Positions 17,807 to 25,797 of a stretch of 64,000 nt of DNA are shown here, one piece after another. Numbering within the stretch: position 1 is the stretch's first letter; each line of letters opens with the position of its first letter. This stretch comes from Xanthomonas melonis (lineage in GTDB: Bacteria > Pseudomonadota > Gammaproteobacteria > Xanthomonadales > Xanthomonadaceae). The notes under the pieces are model-generated. The model ran no database searches. It saw nothing but the letters and a program-made list of their open reading frames with translations, and was not told the DNA's origin. Made by a program: the position numbers and the translations under genes. The DNA is taken from positions 62,001 through 126,000 of the forward strand of contig NZ_JAJGQH010000010.1 of NCBI RefSeq assembly GCF_020783655.1. The letters are read 5' to 3'.

Positions 17807-18406
17807 TCAGGTCCCCGTCGATTGGTTGGCGGTGGCGGCGGCCAGACGCGGCCGGCCGACCCACGGCAACTCTTCGGGCAGGTTGCCGCCATAGGTTTCC
17901 TTGACCCACGGATAGCTGCACATGTCCTTCATCAGCATGCTGGCGCGCACCTCCACGTCCGGCATGGTGTTCTGGCCCACTTCGCGAAAACCGAAGCTGC
18001 CATGGAACAGCAGCGCCGCATCGGCGCCATGGTCCAGGAAGACCTCGCAGGCCAGCTGCGGATAGCGCAATTCGGTGTAGCTCTGCACGTCGGCGTAGAA
18101 CGCGCGCCCGACGCCGCCGCCGCGGCGGCGGCTGGCCACCACGATGCGGTCGATATAGAAGAACTCCGGATGGCGGTCCCGGAACCAGGCGAAGTTGCTG
18201 CTGTCATGGGCACTGCCGCTGCCGAAGCCGACCAGGAACCCGGCCAGGTTGCCATCGCGTTCGGCAACGCGGAAATACTCGGCCTGCGCATAGAAACGTT
18301 GCAGCCTGGTGGAATCCAGCGGCAGGATCGCCAGTCCGGCATTGTTGTTCAGGGCCAGAACGGAATCGAGCTCGTGCTCGCGCACGTCGCGGATGACGAT
18401 CGACAT
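17807..18406 (-). CDS. GNAT-family N-acetyltransferase
   Basis: Predicted acetyl-CoA-dependent acetyltransferase, 199 residues. The GNAT fold is visible as FYIDRIVVASRRRGGGVGRAFYADV: a beta-4 strand followed by the acetyl-CoA pyrophosphate loop (RRGGGVG). A C-terminal segment LLFHGSFGFREVGQ follows, the conserved FYxxxGF-like end. ATG 18406 has GGAG six bases upstream. It is the first gene of the min operon, with only two bases between its stop and the minC start. The acetyl acceptor is unknown. Its fixed position ahead of minC suggests co-expression with division genes rather than a shown function in division. Confidence 0.88.
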   Translation of the reverse strand: MSIVIRDVREHELDSVLALNNNAGLAILPLDSTRLQRFYAQAEYFRVAERDGNLAGFLVGFGSGSAHDSSNFAWFRDRHPEFFYIDRIVVASRRRGGGVGRAFYADVQSYTELRYPQLACEVFLDHGADAALLFHGSFGFREVGQNTMPDVEVRASMLMKDMCSYPWVKETYGGNLPEELPWVGRPRLAAATANQSTGT

Positions 18407-18578
18407 TAGGTCTCCGTGGGGTAACGCGTCGACCCGAAATCGGATCTGCGTCGGATTATTACATGCGTGGCCTGAAGCGGCGACCTGCGCTGCGCCCTGG
18501 ACCTTCCACGGGGGCGTCTGGCACAGGCATGACTTCCGGCAGCAGGGCGGTCACACCGCTTGGCCCTAAGATGCCGGC

Positions 18579-19772
18579 ATGTTGGGATACCTCAGCCATA
18601 CGCGCGTCCTGCGCTTCGCCGGCCTGTTCACCTGGGCGATGATCGCCATGCCCCTGGTGTACACCTACTGGGCTCCGTCCGAGGATGGCGGTTACCGCGT
18701 GCTGCGCGAAGCATTGGCGATGTCGGCCTTCTTCATCGGCTTCGGCGTCAGCTACTTCTGGCTCACCCGCGGTCTGGACAGCGGTGGCCACGCGCATTGG
18801 TACGACCGTCTGATCCTGCTGTTGCTCACCATCTGCGCGCTGGCGGTGAGCTATCTGACCGGGACCGGGCTGGGCAGCATCCTGATGATGGTGGCGGCCG
18901 GGGTGATCCCGTGGCTGTTGCCGCTGCGCGTGGGCGTGCTGTGGCTGCTGCTGAGCCAACTGGCGGTGCTGCCGGTCTATTACTTGCTGCCCGGCTTCAC
19001 CTTGTTTGCCGCGGTCATGCAGTCCCTGCTGTATGGCGGGTTCTCGATGTTCATCTTCGTGACCAGCCTGGTCGCACGCCAGCAGACCGAGGCCCGCGAG
19101 GAACAGCGCCGCCTCAATGCCGAACTGCGCGCCACCCGCGCGCTGCTGGCCGAGAGCGCCCGCATCAACGAGCGCACGCGCATCTCGCGCGAGCTGCACG
19201 ACCTGCTCGGCCACCACCTGACCGCGCTCAGCCTCAACCTGGAAGTGGCCGGCCACATCACCGAGGGCCAGGCCCAGGAGCATGTCCGCCAGGCCCATAC
19301 CCTGGCCCGGTTGCTGTTGACCGACGTGCGCGAGGCGGTCAGCCAGCTGCGCGACAGCGGCGCGATCGATCTGGAAGCGGCGCTGCGCCCACTGGTCACC
19401 CAGGTGCCCTCGCTGGATATCCACCTGGACATCTCCCAGCCGCTCACCCTGGACGATCCCGAGCGTGCGCACGTGCTGCTGCGTTGTACCCAGGAAATCA
19501 TCACCAATACGGTGCGCCATGCCGGCGCCCGCAACCTGTGGATCCAGGTGTGCCGCGACGGCGACTGCGTGCTGATCGACGCGCGCGACGACGGTCGCGG
19601 CGCCGAGACGGTGTCGCCCGGCAACGGCTTGCGCGGCATGCGCGAGCGGCTCAGCCAGTATGGTGGCAAGGTGGAGATCCAAACCCGGCGGGGAGACGGC
19701 TTCGGCCTGCGCATCTCCGTTCCAGGCGCGCCGGCACTGATGCCGGCGGCCGTCCTTCAAGGAGTGTTCTGA
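18579..19772 (+). CDS. Sensor histidine kinase, DesK/NarX type
   Basis: Membrane kinase of 397 residues. The first ~165 residues form five to six predicted transmembrane helices with no large extracytoplasmic domain, so it may sense the membrane itself, as DesK does. A charged coiled coil (170-200) leads to the HisKA_3 helix with H207 in ISRELHDLLGHHLTALSLN. The HATPase domain has TQEIITNTVRHAGA (N box) and DARDDGRGAETVSPGNGLRG (G boxes). Its TGA shares one base with the ATG of the response regulator. It diverges from the min operon. The stimulus and regulon cannot be inferred. Confidence 0.92.
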   Translation: MLGYLSHTRVLRFAGLFTWAMIAMPLVYTYWAPSEDGGYRVLREALAMSAFFIGFGVSYFWLTRGLDSGGHAHWYDRLILLLLTICALAVSYLTGTGLGSILMMVAAGVIPWLLPLRVGVLWLLLSQLAVLPVYYLLPGFTLFAAVMQSLLYGGFSMFIFVTSLVARQQTEAREEQRRLNAELRATRALLAESARINERTRISRELHDLLGHHLTALSLNLEVAGHITEGQAQEHVRQAHTLARLLLTDVREAVSQLRDSGAIDLEAALRPLVTQVPSLDIHLDISQPLTLDDPERAHVLLRCTQEIITNTVRHAGARNLWIQVCRDGDCVLIDARDDGRGAETVSPGNGLRGMRERLSQYGGKVEIQTRRGDGFGLRISVPGAPALMPAAVLQGVF

Positions 19773-20413
19773 TGATCCGTGTCTGCCTGGTCGACGACCA
19801 AACCCTGGTGCGTCAGGGGATCCGCTCGCTGCTGGCGCTGGACGACGGCATCGAGGTGGTGGCCGAGGCGTCGGATGGCAAGCAGGCGGTCGAGCAGATC
19901 CCTCAGATCCGGCCCGATGTGGTGCTGATGGACATGCGTATGCCGGTGATGTCCGGGCTGGAGGCGCTGCAGATGCTCTCGCGCAACGGCACCTTGCCGC
20001 CGACCATCATCCTGACCACCTTCGACGACGACCAACTGGTCCTGGCCGGACTCAAGGCCGGCGCCAAGGGTTACCTGCTCAAGGACGTGTCGCTGGAGCA
20101 ATTGGTCGGCGCCATCCGCACCGTGGCCGACGGCGGTTCGCTGGTGCAGCCGGCGGTGACCCAGCGGCTGTTGTCGGGCCTGGAGCATATGCGCAACGAA
20201 TTCGTCAGCCTGGACCGGCCCGATCCGCTCACCGACCGTGAGACCGAGATCCTTCGGCTGATGGCGAGCGGCTTCTCCAACAAGGAGATCGCCAATTCGC
20301 TGGGCGTGGCCGAAGGCACCATCAAGAATCACGTGTCCAACATCCTGTCCAAGCTCGGCGTACGTGACCGCACCCGGGCGGTACTGAAGGCCTTCGAACT
20401 GCAACTGGTCTGA
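19772..20413 (+). CDS. NarL/LuxR-family response regulator
   Basis: Response regulator of 213 residues paired with the preceding kinase. The receiver domain has acidic residues D8/D9, phospho-acceptor D54 in VLMDMRMPVMSG, a TT pair in IILTTFDDDQ and the conserved lysine in GYLLKDVS. The C-terminal GerE-type helix-turn-helix (about 150-205) reads LTDRETEILRLMASGFSNKE and EGTIKNHVSNILSKLGVRDR. AAGGAG at 19759-19764 precedes the ATG. The last 22 codons occur again just downstream as an orphan copy differing only at synonymous positions. Confidence 0.95.
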   Translation: MIRVCLVDDQTLVRQGIRSLLALDDGIEVVAEASDGKQAVEQIPQIRPDVVLMDMRMPVMSGLEALQMLSRNGTLPPTIILTTFDDDQLVLAGLKAGAKGYLLKDVSLEQLVGAIRTVADGGSLVQPAVTQRLLSGLEHMRNEFVSLDRPDPLTDRETEILRLMASGFSNKEIANSLGVAEGTIKNHVSNILSKLGVRDRTRAVLKAFELQLV

Positions 20414-20495
20414 CGGCAGGATGCCCCGCCCGGCGCAGCGCGCCGGGCGTTCGCCTGCGCGCAAGCCTGCGGCTTGCAGACAGCGCCGGCTCACC

Positions 20496-20588
20496 CTGTC
20501 GAAACTCGGCGTACGCGACCGCACCCGGGCGGTATTGAAGGCCTTCGAACTGCAACTGGTCTGACGGCAGGATGTCCTGCCCGGCGCG
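20496..20588 (+). pseudogene. Orphan duplicate of the 3' end of the response regulator gene
   Basis: A second copy of the segment 20345-20437 placed 151 bases downstream. It covers the last 22 codons, the stop codon and about 24 bases of trailer. Within the coding part I count four differences, all synonymous: Ser TCC/TCG, Lys AAG/AAA, Arg CGT/CGC and Leu CTG/TTG. The trailer has two changes close to the junction and diverges after about 20588. There is no start codon, so this copy is not expressed as a protein. The silent-only divergence suggests it was once part of a functional gene, for example a homologous allele brought in by recombination. Confidence 0.8.
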
Positions 20589-20951
20589 CTGCGCGGCTTC
20601 GCTGTTTGGAGGGCGTGTTCGGCGCGACGCGTGGTATGGCCGCGTCCGCTGCCGCGCCGCCGCCGCAGCAGGTAGTGCCGATCGCCGGGCGGGGCAGTCG
20701 ACCGATGCGGCGGCCAGGGGTGGCTGCATCACGCGAAGCCGGCGCGCACTGTGCATGATGGCTGCGCGCCGCCGGCTCAAACCCTTGTGCGGGCTGGCCT
20801 TGCAGCGTTCGGCCGCGCCATCGCGCGCGCGCAATGACACCGCAGGACCGCGCTACCCGTCGCACAACTGAACATCTTTGCCGAAGCCTGCTAGGATGGT
20901 GGCTTCGCTTCACTCAACCCGGCCGTGGGATCGGCCCCGGAGACCTCCTGA
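20589..20951. other. Intergenic region upstream of the START-like gene
   Basis: About 360 bases with no supportable gene. Short frames on both strands are arginine-rich and partly created by the duplicated regulator tail. The last 40 bases carry the leader of the downstream gene, with GGAGACC at 20940-20946 as its ribosome binding site. Confidence 0.4.
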
Positions 20952-22133
20952 ATGACCCGTATTATCGAGTTCCTGATCGCCTTGGGGATCGTGGCTGGCT
21001 TGTTTGTCGTGGTGGGCTTGGTGCTTCCCTCGGAGCGGCAGATGTCCGAGAGTGTTGAGACCAACCGCCGAATGACGATTGTTTACGACACCGTGAACAG
21101 CTTCCGTCGGTTCAAGGATTGGAACCCGCTCGTGCTGCGCGACCCGAAGATCCAGCTGAAGCTGGCCGGCCCGGAAGAGGGCAAGGGCGCACGCATCGAA
21201 TACAGCTCCACCGAAGGCTACATCGGCGACGGCAGCTGGGAGATCACCAATACCGTCAAGAACGAGCGTGTCGAGATCGCGATCGAAGATCCCACCAAGG
21301 GCTACGACAAGGTCACCAACTTCACCTTGGCACCGACCGGCAAGAACAACCGCAACGTCAAGATCACGCAGGACTACAGCGTCAAGTACGGCTGGAACCT
21401 GTTTGGCCGCTATGCCGGCCTGTATGTCAGCCGCCACGTCGGCGACGATCTGAAGCTGGGTCTGGCGCGCCTGGCGACCGCCTTGGCGACCGTGCCGAAC
21501 TTCGACTACCGCGCGCAGCTGGACGGCAAGCCGGTGTTGAGCGATCTGAAGGTCGTCGATGTGCCGGCCGAAGACCTGCTGGTGGTCACCGCGGGCAACA
21601 TCGATCGCGACAACGAGACGATCAAGAAGTCGATCAAGGACAACCAGGAGTGGATCAAGCGCGTGATGGACGCCAACGGTCTGGAAGCGGCAGGTCCGGT
21701 CCGTATCGTCACCACCGACTTTGCGACCGACAAGTACGCCTTCGACGTCGCCCAGCCGGTCCGCAAGCGTGCCGGTGGCGCGCCGAAGGCCGATGCCAAG
21801 ACCGATACCGCCAAGACCGACGCCAAGAAGGACGACGCTGCTGCGGCTGCCCCGGTCGACGCGACGCCGGTCGCCGCCACCGGTGAAGAGCTCAAGGTCA
21901 ACATCCCGTCCGAAGCGCCGGTGAAGTATCAGCGTACCCCGGCGCACCGCTCGGTGTTTGCGACCTACGCAGGCCACATGGCCGGCCTGGACGCGGTGCG
22001 CAACTCCTTGCGCGCCTGGGCTGCCACCAGCGGCATGGACGTGACCGAGCGTCCGTACGAAGCCTGGAAGGGCGGCGTGGACAAGTCGTTCACCCAGGAT
22101 GGTACCTACGATGTCTACTGGGCCATCAAGTAA
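20952..22133 (+). CDS. SRPBCC (START/polyketide cyclase-like) membrane-anchored protein
   Basis: A 393-residue protein with an N-terminal membrane anchor (about 5-27, FLIALGIVAGLFVVVGLVLP) followed by a soluble part. Residues about 30-175 fit an SRPBCC lipid/ligand-binding fold: TNRRMTIVYDTVNSFRRFKD and DWNPLVLRDPKI resemble the start of such domains. Residues about 185-390 look like a GyrI-type effector-binding domain interrupted by an Ala/Lys/Asp-rich low-complexity linker (about 275-305, KTDTAKTDAKKDDAAAAAP). Start at ATG 20952 with GGAGACC upstream. It ends in a strong terminator, so it is a single-gene unit. The ligand is unknown. Confidence 0.85.
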   Translation: MTRIIEFLIALGIVAGLFVVVGLVLPSERQMSESVETNRRMTIVYDTVNSFRRFKDWNPLVLRDPKIQLKLAGPEEGKGARIEYSSTEGYIGDGSWEITNTVKNERVEIAIEDPTKGYDKVTNFTLAPTGKNNRNVKITQDYSVKYGWNLFGRYAGLYVSRHVGDDLKLGLARLATALATVPNFDYRAQLDGKPVLSDLKVVDVPAEDLLVVTAGNIDRDNETIKKSIKDNQEWIKRVMDANGLEAAGPVRIVTTDFATDKYAFDVAQPVRKRAGGAPKADAKTDTAKTDAKKDDAAAAAPVDATPVAATGEELKVNIPSEAPVKYQRTPAHRSVFATYAGHMAGLDAVRNSLRAWAATSGMDVTERPYEAWKGGVDKSFTQDGTYDVYWAIK

Positions 22134-22167
22134 TCGTCTCACCGCGATGACCTGATCTAGAACAAGA

Positions 22168-22200
22168 ACGCGCCGCAGTCCTGCGGCGCGTTTTTTTTTG
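22168..22200 (+). terminator. Rho-independent terminator
   Basis: A ten-base-pair GC stem (CGCGCCGCAG at 22169-22178 with CTGCGGCGCG at 22181-22190) followed by nine T residues, 35 bases after the START-like gene. This is a canonical intrinsic terminator. Confidence 0.93.
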
Positions 22201-22230
22201 CGTCACCGCGCTGCCATGGAAGTTGCCTGC

Positions 22231-22602
22231 ATGTCCTTGCTCGATCGTCGTAAGAAGCATCCCTCGCTATTGGCGTTCTGCGGCGGCCTGCTGGCCGCCA
22301 TAGCGGTCGGTCTGTCGGCCTATGCCTCGCACGGCGTGGCCGATGCGCTGGTGCAGTCGCGGCTGCAGTTGGCGTCGCTATATGCGTTCGGCCATGGCGC
22401 GGTGCTGACGGTGCTGGGCGCCACCGAAACGCGCGTTCTCGGGCGAGTGGGCTTGTACCTGCTGTTGCTCGGCACCTTGCTGTTCGCCGGCAGCCTGGTC
22501 GGCGGTGCCTTGCTGCACTGGCCGACCAGCTTGGCGCCGGTGGGCGGCGTCGGCTTGATGCTGGGCTGGGTGGTACTGGCCTTCGGTGCGTTGAGGCGCT
22601 GA
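22231..22602 (+). CDS. DUF423 family membrane protein
   Basis: Small inner-membrane protein of 123 residues and four predicted helices, of the DUF423/YgdD family. Family features are AFCGGLLAAIAVGLSAYASHG at the first helix and ASLYAFGHGAVLTVLGA in the second, with a glycine- and leucine-rich end. ATG 22231 has GGAAG about eight bases upstream. In-frame codons further upstream overlap the preceding terminator. Its stop (TGA) is separated from the next start by one base, so it is co-transcribed with the DNA glycosylase. The function of the family is unknown. Confidence 0.85.
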   Translation: MSLLDRRKKHPSLLAFCGGLLAAIAVGLSAYASHGVADALVQSRLQLASLYAFGHGAVLTVLGATETRVLGRVGLYLLLLGTLLFAGSLVGGALLHWPTSLAPVGGVGLMLGWVVLAFGALRR

Positions 22603-22603
22603 G

Positions 22604-23278
22604 ATGCCGCGCCATGCCCGCGGGTTCGATGTAGAGGCCGCCTTCGCGTACCTGTCGCGGCGCGATCGTGCGCTGGGTGCGTGGATGCGGCGCATCGGTC
22701 CCATCGCGCCGCAGCCGGGGTGGTGCAAACCGTTCGACCCCGTGGATGCATTGGCGCGCGCCATCCTGTTCCAGCAACTCAGCGGCAAGGCCGCGTCCAC
22801 CATCGTGGCGCGGGTGGAGGTTGCGATCGGATCCGACCGGCTGCATGCGGACACGCTTGCGCGCGTGGACGATGCCGCGCTGCGCGCCTGCGGTGTGTCC
22901 GGCAACAAGGCGCTGGCGCTGCGCGATCTGGTGCAGCGCGAGCTCGCTGGGGAGATTCCCTCCTTGCGCCGGCTTGCCTTCATGTCCGACGAGGCGATCG
23001 TCGAGGCCCTGGTGCCGGTACGCGGCATCGGCCGCTGGACGGTGGAGATGATGCTGATGTTCCGGTTGGGTCGGCCGGATCTGCTGCCCGTCGACGACCT
23101 GGGCGTGCGCAAGGGCGCCCAGGTCGTGGACAAACAAGCGCTGATGCCCGCCGCCAAGGCACTGGCCGGGCGCGGCGAGCGCTGGGGGCCCTACCGCAGC
23201 TATGCCGCGTTCTACCTGTGGAAGATCGCCGACTTCAGCGTGGCCGCCAAGGTGCCGACACCACGCTCGCAGGAGTAG
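22604..23278 (+). CDS. DNA-3-methyladenine glycosylase II, AlkA-like (HhH-GPD)
   Basis: Base-excision repair glycosylase of 224 residues that removes alkylated purines from DNA. The helix-hairpin-helix is VPVRGIGRWTVEMMLMFRLG, followed by the catalytic aspartate in DLLPVDDLGVRKG, giving the full HhH-GPD signature. An upstream helix with ARAILFQQLSGKAASTI matches the family (AIxxQQIS). It is shorter than E. coli AlkA (282) because the N-terminal beta domain is absent, like many bacterial and yeast Mag1-type enzymes. Its start lies one base after the DUF423 stop. Confidence 0.92.
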   Translation: MPRHARGFDVEAAFAYLSRRDRALGAWMRRIGPIAPQPGWCKPFDPVDALARAILFQQLSGKAASTIVARVEVAIGSDRLHADTLARVDDAALRACGVSGNKALALRDLVQRELAGEIPSLRRLAFMSDEAIVEALVPVRGIGRWTVEMMLMFRLGRPDLLPVDDLGVRKGAQVVDKQALMPAAKALAGRGERWGPYRSYAAFYLWKIADFSVAAKVPTPRSQE

Positions 23279-23369
23279 AGCCGCGCCCGTATGCTGGAGC
23301 CTCGGCAAGCGGCGACGGCATTGCACGGATCATTGACCGGCCGTGGCGCCCGCAGCGTCGGAATGCGTG

Positions 23370-24176
23370 TCATGTCGAAGCCTGCGCATGCCAGCGCCAG
23401 TGCCACGGCTCGTACACGATGCCATGCGGATTGCCGCGCGGATAGCTCATGCGGTAGCCGAACTGCTGCGCATTGGCGCATAGCCAGCCGAACGCGGGAG
23501 TGTCTTCGAACGATTCCTCGGCGGGCGCCTCGCCCGGGGTGCCGATATCCAGGGCATCGCCGCTGTGGTGTTCGCTGAACCCCGGCGCAGCGTTGACCGC
23601 CAGGATCTGCTGCAACGACAGTCCGCGCGCGAATTTCCGCTCGAAGATGCCCAATTGATAGGCATGGCTGCGGTAGCCGGAGATCGCATCGAGCACGACG
23701 CCTGCGCGCAGCGCAGTGGCGCGCAGGCGATGCCACGCGCGCGCGGCACCATCGCTCAACCACAACGGCCGCCCGAAACGATCGCGTCCGGCGAACTGCA
23801 GCGTCGCCGGTTCGGCGATCAGGGATAGGCCGGTCTGTCGCATGTAATCGTCCGCGGCCAGCCCCAGTCGTGTCAGGCGTCGTTGCAGTCCATCGATCGC
23901 CAGCGCCGCGCCGCCGGATCGCACGGGCCCCGAGGTGGCGGCCTGCAGCCGGTCCAGCGCTTCGTCCAGACCGGGCTCGCGCGACAGGCGCGGAATCAAC
24001 GGCATGAGGCCCTGCGGCAGGTGCGCGGCCAGGTAACGCCCATCGGACTTGCGCCGCAGCAGCCAGTCGGACTGCGCCAGGACGCGGGCGTCGGCGTTGC
24101 TGCGCGCGCGCAGGAGCGCGGCAGGCAACAGCTCGATAGCGGTGGTGTTGAGCAGCAGGGTCAGGGTCGGGCGCAT
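23370..24176 (-). CDS. D-alanyl-D-alanine carboxypeptidase, VanY/M15B type
   Basis: Putative peptidoglycan peptidase of 268 residues. The M15 zinc site is clear: SGYRSHAYQLGIFERK, then SEHHSGDALDIG (SxHxxGxAxD ligands), then EPWHWRW near the C-terminus with the last histidine ligand. The N-terminal 110 residues carry no known domain, and a signal peptide is not obvious at the chosen start (MRPTLTLLLNTTAIELLPAA), which is only weakly hydrophobic. ATG 24176 is preferred; the frame upstream is arginine-rich and non-coding in character. It is convergent with the DNA glycosylase gene. Confidence 0.9.
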   Translation of the reverse strand: MRPTLTLLLNTTAIELLPAALLRARSNADARVLAQSDWLLRRKSDGRYLAAHLPQGLMPLIPRLSREPGLDEALDRLQAATSGPVRSGGAALAIDGLQRRLTRLGLAADDYMRQTGLSLIAEPATLQFAGRDRFGRPLWLSDGAARAWHRLRATALRAGVVLDAISGYRSHAYQLGIFERKFARGLSLQQILAVNAAPGFSEHHSGDALDIGTPGEAPAEESFEDTPAFGWLCANAQQFGYRMSYPRGNPHGIVYEPWHWRWHAQAST

Positions 24177-24337
24177 CGCGACAGGGTAGGGCGAACGGCC
24201 GTGCGCGGCCAGACGTCCCACGCCCGGCGCCCTCGCCCCTGTCCGAGGCGCAGGCGAGGCGCAGGCGCCACGCCGATCGCCAGGCGATGGGCAGGGTGGC
24301 CGCTTCCGCATGCGCATGCCCCTGGAGCGGTGAGCGC

Positions 24338-24517
24338 TTAAGCGTCCGCTTCCGGCTCGTCGCGCGGCTTGGATAATCGCCCGGCCTTGCGCAACGCATC
24401 GCGCAGTACATATTCGATCTGCGCGTTGAGGCTGCGCAGCTCGTCATCGGCCCAGCGCTGCGCAGCGGCCAGCACTTCGGCATTGATACGCAGCGGGTAG
24501 GCCTTCTTTTCGCTCAT
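24338..24517 (-). CDS. Arc-type ribbon-helix-helix DNA-binding protein
   Basis: A 59-residue protein with the ribbon-helix-helix pattern: a short strand KAYPLRIN, helix [15 protein letters not shown], then helix [18 protein letters not shown]. The strand residues that contact DNA in Arc/MetJ proteins are at about 5-11. ATG 24517 overlaps the stop of the upstream membrane-protein gene (ATGA). It is the third gene of an SPFH-membrane-RHH operon. A perfect 17-bp palindrome lies in the operon promoter, so autoregulation is a reasonable hypothesis. No toxin partner is visible. Confidence 0.88.
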   Translation of the reverse strand: MSEKKAYPLRINAEVLAAAQRWADDELRSLNAQIEYVLRDALRKAGRLSKPRDEPEADA

Positions 24518-24798
24518 TCGCCATTCCTGCGGCTGCCGTGGCGACGCAGGTGCATGACCATCGATACGATCAGCGCATTGACGCCGACGATCATGCCGAT
24601 CGCCACCGCGTAGATGCCGACGCGGTTGTCGCCTGCCCAATACAGGCAGGCTGCCCCGACCAGGATGACCAGGCTGATCAGCGCCCAGCGCAAGCCCAGG
24701 CCGCGCGCGCGGTCGTCGTCGTTCGCTCCGATCGAGGCGGCGATCGCCAGCGCGGGCAACCCGGAAAGCGCAACCGCCAGCGGCACCATCACATTCAT
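24514..24798 (-). CDS. Small membrane protein of the SPFH operon
   Basis: A 94-residue protein with three hydrophobic segments: about 3-22 ([20 protein letters not shown]), 38-55 ([18 protein letters not shown]) and 60-82 ([20 protein letters not shown]). A basic tail [10 protein letters not shown] follows. It starts nine bases after the stop of the SPFH gene and overlaps the next gene by four bases. I do not recognise a family. Its position suggests it acts with the SPFH protein in the membrane. Confidence 0.8.
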   Translation of the reverse strand: MNVMVPLAVALSGLPALAIAASIGANDDDRARGLGLRWALISLVILVGAACLYWAGDNRVGIYAVAIGMIVGVNALIVSMVMHLRRHGSRRNGE

Positions 24799-24807
24799 TG
24801 CATCACC

Positions 24808-25674
24808 TCAATACAGCGAGCCGGCATTGACCACCGGTTGGGTACCGCGATCAGAACACAACACGGTGAGCAGGTTGCTGACCATATGCGCCTTGCGCTC
24901 CTCGTCCAGTTGCACCACGCCGTTCTTCTGCAGCTCGGCCAGCGCCATTTCGACCATGCCCACTGCGCCCGCCACGATGCGGGTGCGTGCAGCAATCACC
25001 GCGTTGGCCTGCTGGCGCTGCAGCATCGCCTGGGCGATTTCCGGTGCATAGGCCAGATGGCTGATGCGCGCTTCGATCACGTCCACACCGGCCTGGGTAA
25101 GGCGTTCGTCCAGATGCCGCTTGAGCTGTTCGCTGATTTCGGCCGGGTGGCTGCGCAGCGAAATCTGGCCTTCTTCGTGCTGATCGTAGGGGTAGCTGGT
25201 GGCCATCGCGCGCAATGCGGCTTCGGACTGGATATGCACGAAGCTTTCGTAGTCGTCCACGTTGTACACGGCCTCGGAGGCATCCAGCACCTGCCACACG
25301 ATCACCGCCGCGATCTCGATCGGGCTGCCATCCAGTTCATTGACCTTAAGCCGCCCGCTTTCGAAGTTGCGCACGCGCTGGCTGACCCGGCGCTTGGCGT
25401 AGAAGGGGCTGTTCCAGCGCATTCCCTGGTCCTTGACCGTACCGACGTACTTGCCGAACAGGCTCAGGACGGCCGCCTGATTCGGCTCCAGCGTGTACAG
25501 GCCGACCAGGACGAACACATTGCAGGCGGCCACCAGAATGGCTGGCGGCATGGCCAGGATCGGCAGATAGCCCATGCCCGCGGCGATCAGCGTCGTGGCG
25601 GACAGCAGCAAGACGACGACACTGATAACGATCACCGGAATGCCGGGGGCAGAACCGAGGGATTGCTCTTTCAT
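24808..25674 (-). CDS. SPFH/Band 7 domain protein (slipin-like)
   Basis: A 288-residue membrane protein of the stomatin/prohibitin/flotillin superfamily. Two hydrophobic segments at about 12-33 and 37-60 precede the SPFH domain, which begins at [20 protein letters not shown]. It shows [20 protein letters not shown] and the conserved helix [20 protein letters not shown]. The C-terminal part is helical ([20 protein letters not shown]). Such proteins oligomerise into membrane microdomain scaffolds. It heads a three-gene operon (SPFH, small membrane protein, RHH regulator) divergent from purT, with a perfect palindrome 30 bases upstream. Its clients are unknown. Confidence 0.92.
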   Translation of the reverse strand: MKEQSLGSAPGIPVIVISVVVLLLSATTLIAAGMGYLPILAMPPAILVAACNVFVLVGLYTLEPNQAAVLSLFGKYVGTVKDQGMRWNSPFYAKRRVSQRVRNFESGRLKVNELDGSPIEIAAVIVWQVLDASEAVYNVDDYESFVHIQSEAALRAMATSYPYDQHEEGQISLRSHPAEISEQLKRHLDERLTQAGVDVIEARISHLAYAPEIAQAMLQRQQANAVIAARTRIVAGAVGMVEMALAELQKNGVVQLDEERKAHMVSNLLTVLCSDRGTQPVVNAGSLY

Positions 25675-25703
25675 GGCTGGGGCGTCCTTGTGGTTTGGAT
25701 TAA

Positions 25704-25720
25704 GATATCAAATTGATATC
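25704..25720. promoter_or_regulatory. Perfect 17-bp palindrome, candidate operator of the SPFH operon
   Basis: GATATCAAATTGATATC is an 8-bp inverted repeat around a single central base. It lies 30 bases upstream of the SPFH start in the only AT-rich patch of a GC-rich region, where promoter elements are expected. It lies in the 123-base divergent region shared with purT. The operon encodes an Arc-type regulator, which makes it a good autoregulatory operator candidate, but binding is inferred. Confidence 0.65.
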
Positions 25721-25797
25721 AATTTTTGACGGCTTTCCGACCAGCGGTCATGTCATCGGCCCGTTAAAATGGCCGCCCCCTCGAACTGGATGAGCGC

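Noticed and set aside
20322-20840. Minus-strand frame covering the duplicated regulator tail
   Set aside because: It repeats itself because the underlying DNA is duplicated; it has no ribosome binding site and is antisense to the response regulator.
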